From: Metridium senile
Lineage: Eukaryota > Cnidaria > Anthozoa > Actiniaria > Metridiidae
Assembly (NCBI GenBank): GCA_949775045.1
Contig: OX459105.1
Location: forward strand, 4,064,556 to 4,128,555
Length of the DNA stretch: 64,000 bases
Reading direction: 5' to 3'
Shown here: piece by piece, positions 62,301 to 64,000 of the stretch
Position numbering within the stretch: position 1 is the first letter of the stretch
Layout: each line of letters opens with the position of its first letter
The notes under the pieces: model-generated
What the model saw: only the letters and a program-made list of their open reading frames with translations
What the model was told of the DNA's origin: nothing
The model's database searches: none
Program-made: the position numbers and the translations under genes

Positions 62301-64000
62301 TTGGTTGGCAATCTACTTGGTTAGTGGGTTTATGTTAGCAGGTTGTTTGGTTGATGTTATGTGATATGCTAGCCAACATATTGATATCATCATTTGTGTC
62401 ACAATACTTATTAGTGATATTATTTTGTGTTTTTAAGGTTTTGGATAATATGGAGTAGGGCAACAGCAGCAGTAATGCCTTATGTCCATTGTTTATACAA
62501 TCTGTTGAAAGCTGGACCCAAACAAGTGAATTTTTTAGCGTACACTGAGTTCAAGAACCTCAAATCCCATAAAGATTTCTTTAAAATTCTCTTGGTGATG
62601 GCCCACGATGTGAGACAGGTGTTAGGTAATAGTATTAAAGATTGCTAACAACAGACCGACAACTCACCCACCCACCAAGGTTATTGAGGCTTGCTGTAAG
62701 TTCAATCTTTTCTACCAACGCCATCTTTATTCAAATTTCTTTTCTTTTTTTTTTTTTACAACATTTCTTTTAGTGGCAATTCAATCAAAGCACGAAGAAG
62801 TAGCGCGAGATACAGCAAATATCGACATGTATCCAAATACTTCAGCCTATACAAAAGTACAAGGGAGGTTCATATGCAAAGAAGACAAAATACTTACGTA
62901 AGTTTTGATTATGAACTCATGTGTGTTTCCTGACTCGCCCACACCGGCCCATAGTTTGTTGATCAATCCCATCACAATCCGAATTCAATCCGACGAAGGG
63001 CTAAAGCTCGAAATGTCCGAAAAGTTAAGGATCATTTTTAAGGTGTTACAAATTTCATTTTACTGCCAATCGTTTATCTTAAACGCCAACACAGCCTATA
63101 CACCAACCAAGTCACTAACAATCTTTCGTAAAAAAAATAATTCAGTCATGATTACTAAAGCCTCGGAATGGTTCAAAAACTGAACAATTGACCAATTAAC
63201 CAACCAACACATCAACACAACAACTGACTATAACAGCTTACCCACGCCTACCAATTAATTATTAATAATAGCCCTATCAACGCAATATCAGACCAAGCAA
63301 CTAACAAACCAACCCAACAAAAAGCAGCTTAATAACCAGCCACAGTGCATATTTTAAACGTCTTACCAATCAAACCACCAGACCAGAACTCTGCTACCAT
63401 CGTACCAGTTTATCTATTAAACAAGCGATATATATATATATCATCTAATAAGTGTATGCGAGACTAGTCATTTAAATTGCAATTGGTCTCCAATTTAGTG
63501 TATTGAACGAATATTATCACGCATGATCTTGTTTTCAAGGTTCAAAGAAAATGGACCTTGCTTTAAAGAGTTGGAATTGGAAAAAGATGGTTGTAGTGAA
63601 GACAAGCTCATCATAGAGTTTTATCCCACGAAGGACAGAACTGGGAACCATATTGGGAAACTTACCGTGGACTGTTTACAGACAGAGCATAGTGAAAGAG
63701 AAATTCAAGGTAAGATAATGTCTAAAAGGAAGAATTATATTTTGCCATCAATCTTTTCATAGCTGGTAAACCATGGGTAATAACTGTATTGCTTACCTGG
63801 TAATGGATGTCCTGTCATTATTTTCACTGACACACGTAACATTTGAATTTGATTTTTTAGGTCTCGACACTGATGATTTTGTCCTAAAGAATGGTGTGAT
63901 TATTATCATTGAAATAGAGAGATACGACATAGTTGATAAGAAACCACGAAAAGGCTCCGAGAAAGATGTCAACGAACTTGTAAACATATTCTGCAAATGT
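51146..64000 (+). CDS. Gene 4: Roc-COR-ZU5-ZU5-UPA protein (3' end outside window)
   Basis: Exons: 51146-51657, 52607-53350, 53549-53782, 54977-55759, 56103-56157, 58589-58649, 59442-59749, 60130-60344, 60522-60793, 62438-62625, 62774-62897, 63540-63709, 63861 to the edge. All phases agree. The first five are near-identical to gene 2; the rest encode two ZU5 domains and a UPA domain, the ZU5-ZU5-UPA order of PIDD1, where it precedes a Death domain. A Death domain beyond the window is therefore expected but unseen. In PIDD1 the ZU5 pair undergoes autoprocessing at HFS sites; here HFS occurs at 60784-60793. The first Roc exon is phase 1, so an unseen 5' exon, or a fusion with gene 3, is required; internal ATG 51241 would just keep the P-loop. 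Confidence 0.78.
51777..52109 (-). CDS. Antisense acidic ORF, copy of 30109-30441
   Basis: Same minus-strand frame as in gene 2, one residue changed. Not evidence of selection by itself given how recent the duplication is. Confidence 0.28.
   Translation of the reverse strand: MASGVESSQIIFIDENLIPNVVENRSTNEDDFSTSEERSESETETFSNSSDSSDEEVDDDDTKGPKGRRKRRQNNDDDDDDNKASDNGIEINDNDDVINNDDIDDDDDDD
52607..53350 (+). CDS. Gene 4 Roc exon 2 (G3/G4)
   Basis: 248 codons, phase 0-0. SIWDFAGQHLYYASHPVFFS, VVGTNADCPFED. Two codons shorter than gene 2 (SIHSIQ for SIHTCSIQ), plus a few substitutions. Confidence 0.88.
53549..53782 (+). CDS. Gene 4 COR exon 1
   Basis: 78 codons, phase 0-0, EESDEIHVMLDYYHDLGVIF. 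Differs from gene 2 at three or four residues. Confidence 0.88.
54977..55759 (+). CDS. Gene 4 COR exon 2
   Basis: 261 codons, phase 0-0. Identical to gene 2 for about 230 residues; the last 30 differ at several positions (VFVCTKSFGKETRPEVQNLQ). The concentrated changes next to the divergence point may mark a gene-conversion boundary. Confidence 0.88.
56103..56157 (+). CDS. Gene 4 short linker exon
   Basis: PTDPAAQLSELAVRPETSG, phase 0 in, 1 out, identical to 34401-34455. Confidence 0.7.
56762..57702 (-). mobile_element. Fold-back Tc1/mariner-like element with HTH remnant
   Basis: TTCGTTTCATCGCGCGCAAC starts it and GTTGCGCGCGATGAAACGAA ends it; the arms are inverted copies of each other for about 370-430 bases. 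The right arm on the minus strand reads MTREYPTELRRRVVYMIRKG then RPLSQIAQTLHVGEKFVRKI, a helix-turn-helix like the DNA-binding N-terminus of Tc1/mariner or Pax-type transposases. The left arm has the same reading with deletions. No catalytic core. It marks the right edge of the gene 2/gene 4 homology. Confidence 0.75.
57703..58588 (+). other. Gene 4 intron, no exon seen
   Basis: AT-rich unique sequence. No conserved coding stretch or obvious element recognised. Confidence 0.35.
58589..58649 (+). CDS. Gene 4 linker exon (charged)
   Basis: TTCTCTAG acceptor, CTT|GTAAGT donor, phase 1 in, 2 out: ISTARRDDDEEHRQEQTLS. Bridges the COR linker to the first ZU5 exon in phase. Confidence 0.6.
58889..59174 (+). 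mobile_element. MITE, second copy of the 46737-47020 element
   Basis: GGCCAGCTGAGTTGACCTTC to GATCAACTCAGCTGGCC; better preserved TIRs than the other copy. Confidence 0.78.
59290..59355 (+). repeat. (TTG)n/(CTG)n microsatellite
   Basis: About twelve TTG, then CTG units, upstream of the ZU5-1 acceptor. Confidence 0.85.
59442..59749 (+). CDS. Gene 4 exon: first ZU5 domain
   Basis: ATAACGCAG acceptor, AAAG|GTGTTT donor, phase 2 in, 1 out. GSHDFSRAGLHLQVPPDALK opens the ZU5 fold (G..ls..Gl.L.vP..AL), followed by LDGVVSSIIQFEPANLVFEK then PVVATILHN, the diagnostic ZU5 middle strands. The last part, MVFNENTNTWEKVKG, matches the W..v motif. Confidence 0.82.
60130..60344 (+). CDS. Gene 4 exon: start of second ZU5 domain
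   Basis: TTCATTCCAG acceptor, phase 1 in; donor AGG|GTTCGT (weak), phase 0 out. VVTMLTTDIFEVPVSGCVVS then SSVCHDVTLRFPAGAVDKST KGSLR carries the ZU5 opening and P-x-G-A motif. Confidence 0.75.
60522..60793 (+). CDS. Gene 4 exon: rest of second ZU5 into UPA
   Basis: ATTTTTAG acceptor, phase 0 in; CCAA|GTATGT donor, phase 2 out. HFSPIVVVDGFEPTAFPEVV then LLTLPNP, VRVLCQEGLVWKDITETVED, IELRVRHFS. HFS followed by aromatic residues is where PIDD1- and UNC5-type ZU5-UPA units join, and in PIDD1 it is a self-cleavage site. Confidence 0.78.
60794..62437 (+). other. Gene 4 intron with tRNA-derived SINE
   Basis: AT-rich with GCTTCGCGACTCG repeats near 61430-61495. A SINE lies at 61922-62100. No exon seen. 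Confidence 0.4.
61922..62100 (+). repeat. tRNA-derived SINE
   Basis: ATGGCTTAGTTGATTAAGCG (box A) and GGGTTCGCGTCCCGGCCGG (box B) about 40 bases apart, then a body (AAGGTGCTGCCTTTGTGCTA ...) shared in part with 37740-37990. TTGGTTGG-type simple repeat follows. Confidence 0.72.
62438..62625 (+). CDS. Gene 4 exon: UPA domain part 1
   Basis: TTTTAAG acceptor, phase 2 in; TTAG|GTAATA donor, phase 1 out (an in-phase alternative is CAG|GTGTTA at 62618). FWIIWSRATAAVMPYVHCLY then NLLKAGPKQVNFLAYTEFKN continues HFSK into the UPA fold. Confidence 0.72.
62774..62897 (+). CDS. Gene 4 exon: UPA domain part 2
   Basis: TTCTTTTAG acceptor, AC|GTAAGT donor, phase 1 in, 2 out. AIQSKHEEVARDTANIDMYP NTSAYTKVQGRFICKEDKILT. 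Confidence 0.7.
62995..63110 (+). repeat. Diverged retroelement 3' end
   Basis: CGAAGGGCTAAAGCTCGAAA then GTGTTACAAATTTCATTTTA, CAATCGTTTATCTTAAACGC and ACAGCCTATAC match the repeat at 9368-9480 and 39755-39880. Confidence 0.55.
63540..63709 (+). CDS. Gene 4 exon: UPA domain part 3
   Basis: TTTTCAAG acceptor, CAAG|GTAAGA donor, phase 2 in, 1 out. CFKELELEKDGCSEDKLIIE FYPTKDRTGNHIGKLTVDCL: beta-strand pattern usual for the end of UPA. Confidence 0.72.
63861..64000 (+). CDS. Gene 4 exon, cut by window edge
   Basis: TTTTTTAG acceptor, phase 1. LDTDDFVLKNGVIIIIEIER ... KDVNELVNIFCKC, open to the last base. Probably the linker toward a C-terminal Death domain, not visible here. Confidence 0.65.

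Overview
This is animal nuclear DNA. It is AT-rich, the coding pieces are short exons with canonical GT-AG boundaries and consistent phases, and the gaps hold microsatellites, fold-back/MITE elements, tRNA-derived SINEs, LINE tails and a Penelope-like fragment. Domain content (DZIP3-like HEPN, Roc-COR, Death, ZU5-ZU5-UPA) and the repeat types suggest a non-vertebrate metazoan, probably marine (cnidarian, sponge or lophotrochozoan). I cannot fix the phylum. All gene models below were built by hand from splice sites, phase and paralogue comparison, without transcript evidence.

Layout, all main genes on the + strand. (1) About 0.4-10.7 kb: gene 1, a KH-domain protein whose 5' end lies left of the window. 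(2) 10.7-17.1 kb: intergenic, with a GGAAT-type minisatellite, palindromic elements, a Tx1/L1-like LINE interrupted by a MITE, and a CR1/L2-like LINE tail. (3) 17.1-35.8 kb: gene 2. A novel N-terminal exon, a 24-unit proline-rich repeat exon, a DZIP3-type HEPN exon with an intact RNxxxxH motif, coiled-coil micro-exons, a two-TM exon, a Roc GTPase domain, a COR domain and a C-terminal Death domain can all be joined in frame. It could instead be two genes, a HEPN gene ending at 21796 and a Roc-COR-Death gene. (4) 35.8-39.5 kb: transposon debris and an inverted pseudogene fragment of gene 1. (5) 39.5-50.7 kb: gene 3, a full-length paralogue of gene 1 with two KH domains. (6) 51.1-64.0 kb: gene 4, Roc-COR-ZU5-ZU5-UPA, running off the right edge. 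Its Roc-COR half is a very recent copy of gene 2's (29.26-34.87 kb against 50.65-56.76 kb, introns included), but its 3' half is different and PIDD1/UNC5-like.

The cluster joins modules linked elsewhere to RNA handling and death-fold signalling: HEPN RNase-like fold, KH-like domains, Roc-COR GTPase, ZU5/UPA and Death domain. A plausible reading is a rapidly evolving innate-immune or cell-death locus in which exon shuffling (many phase 1-1 exons), segmental duplication and mobile elements make new receptor-like combinations. Function is inferred from domains only.
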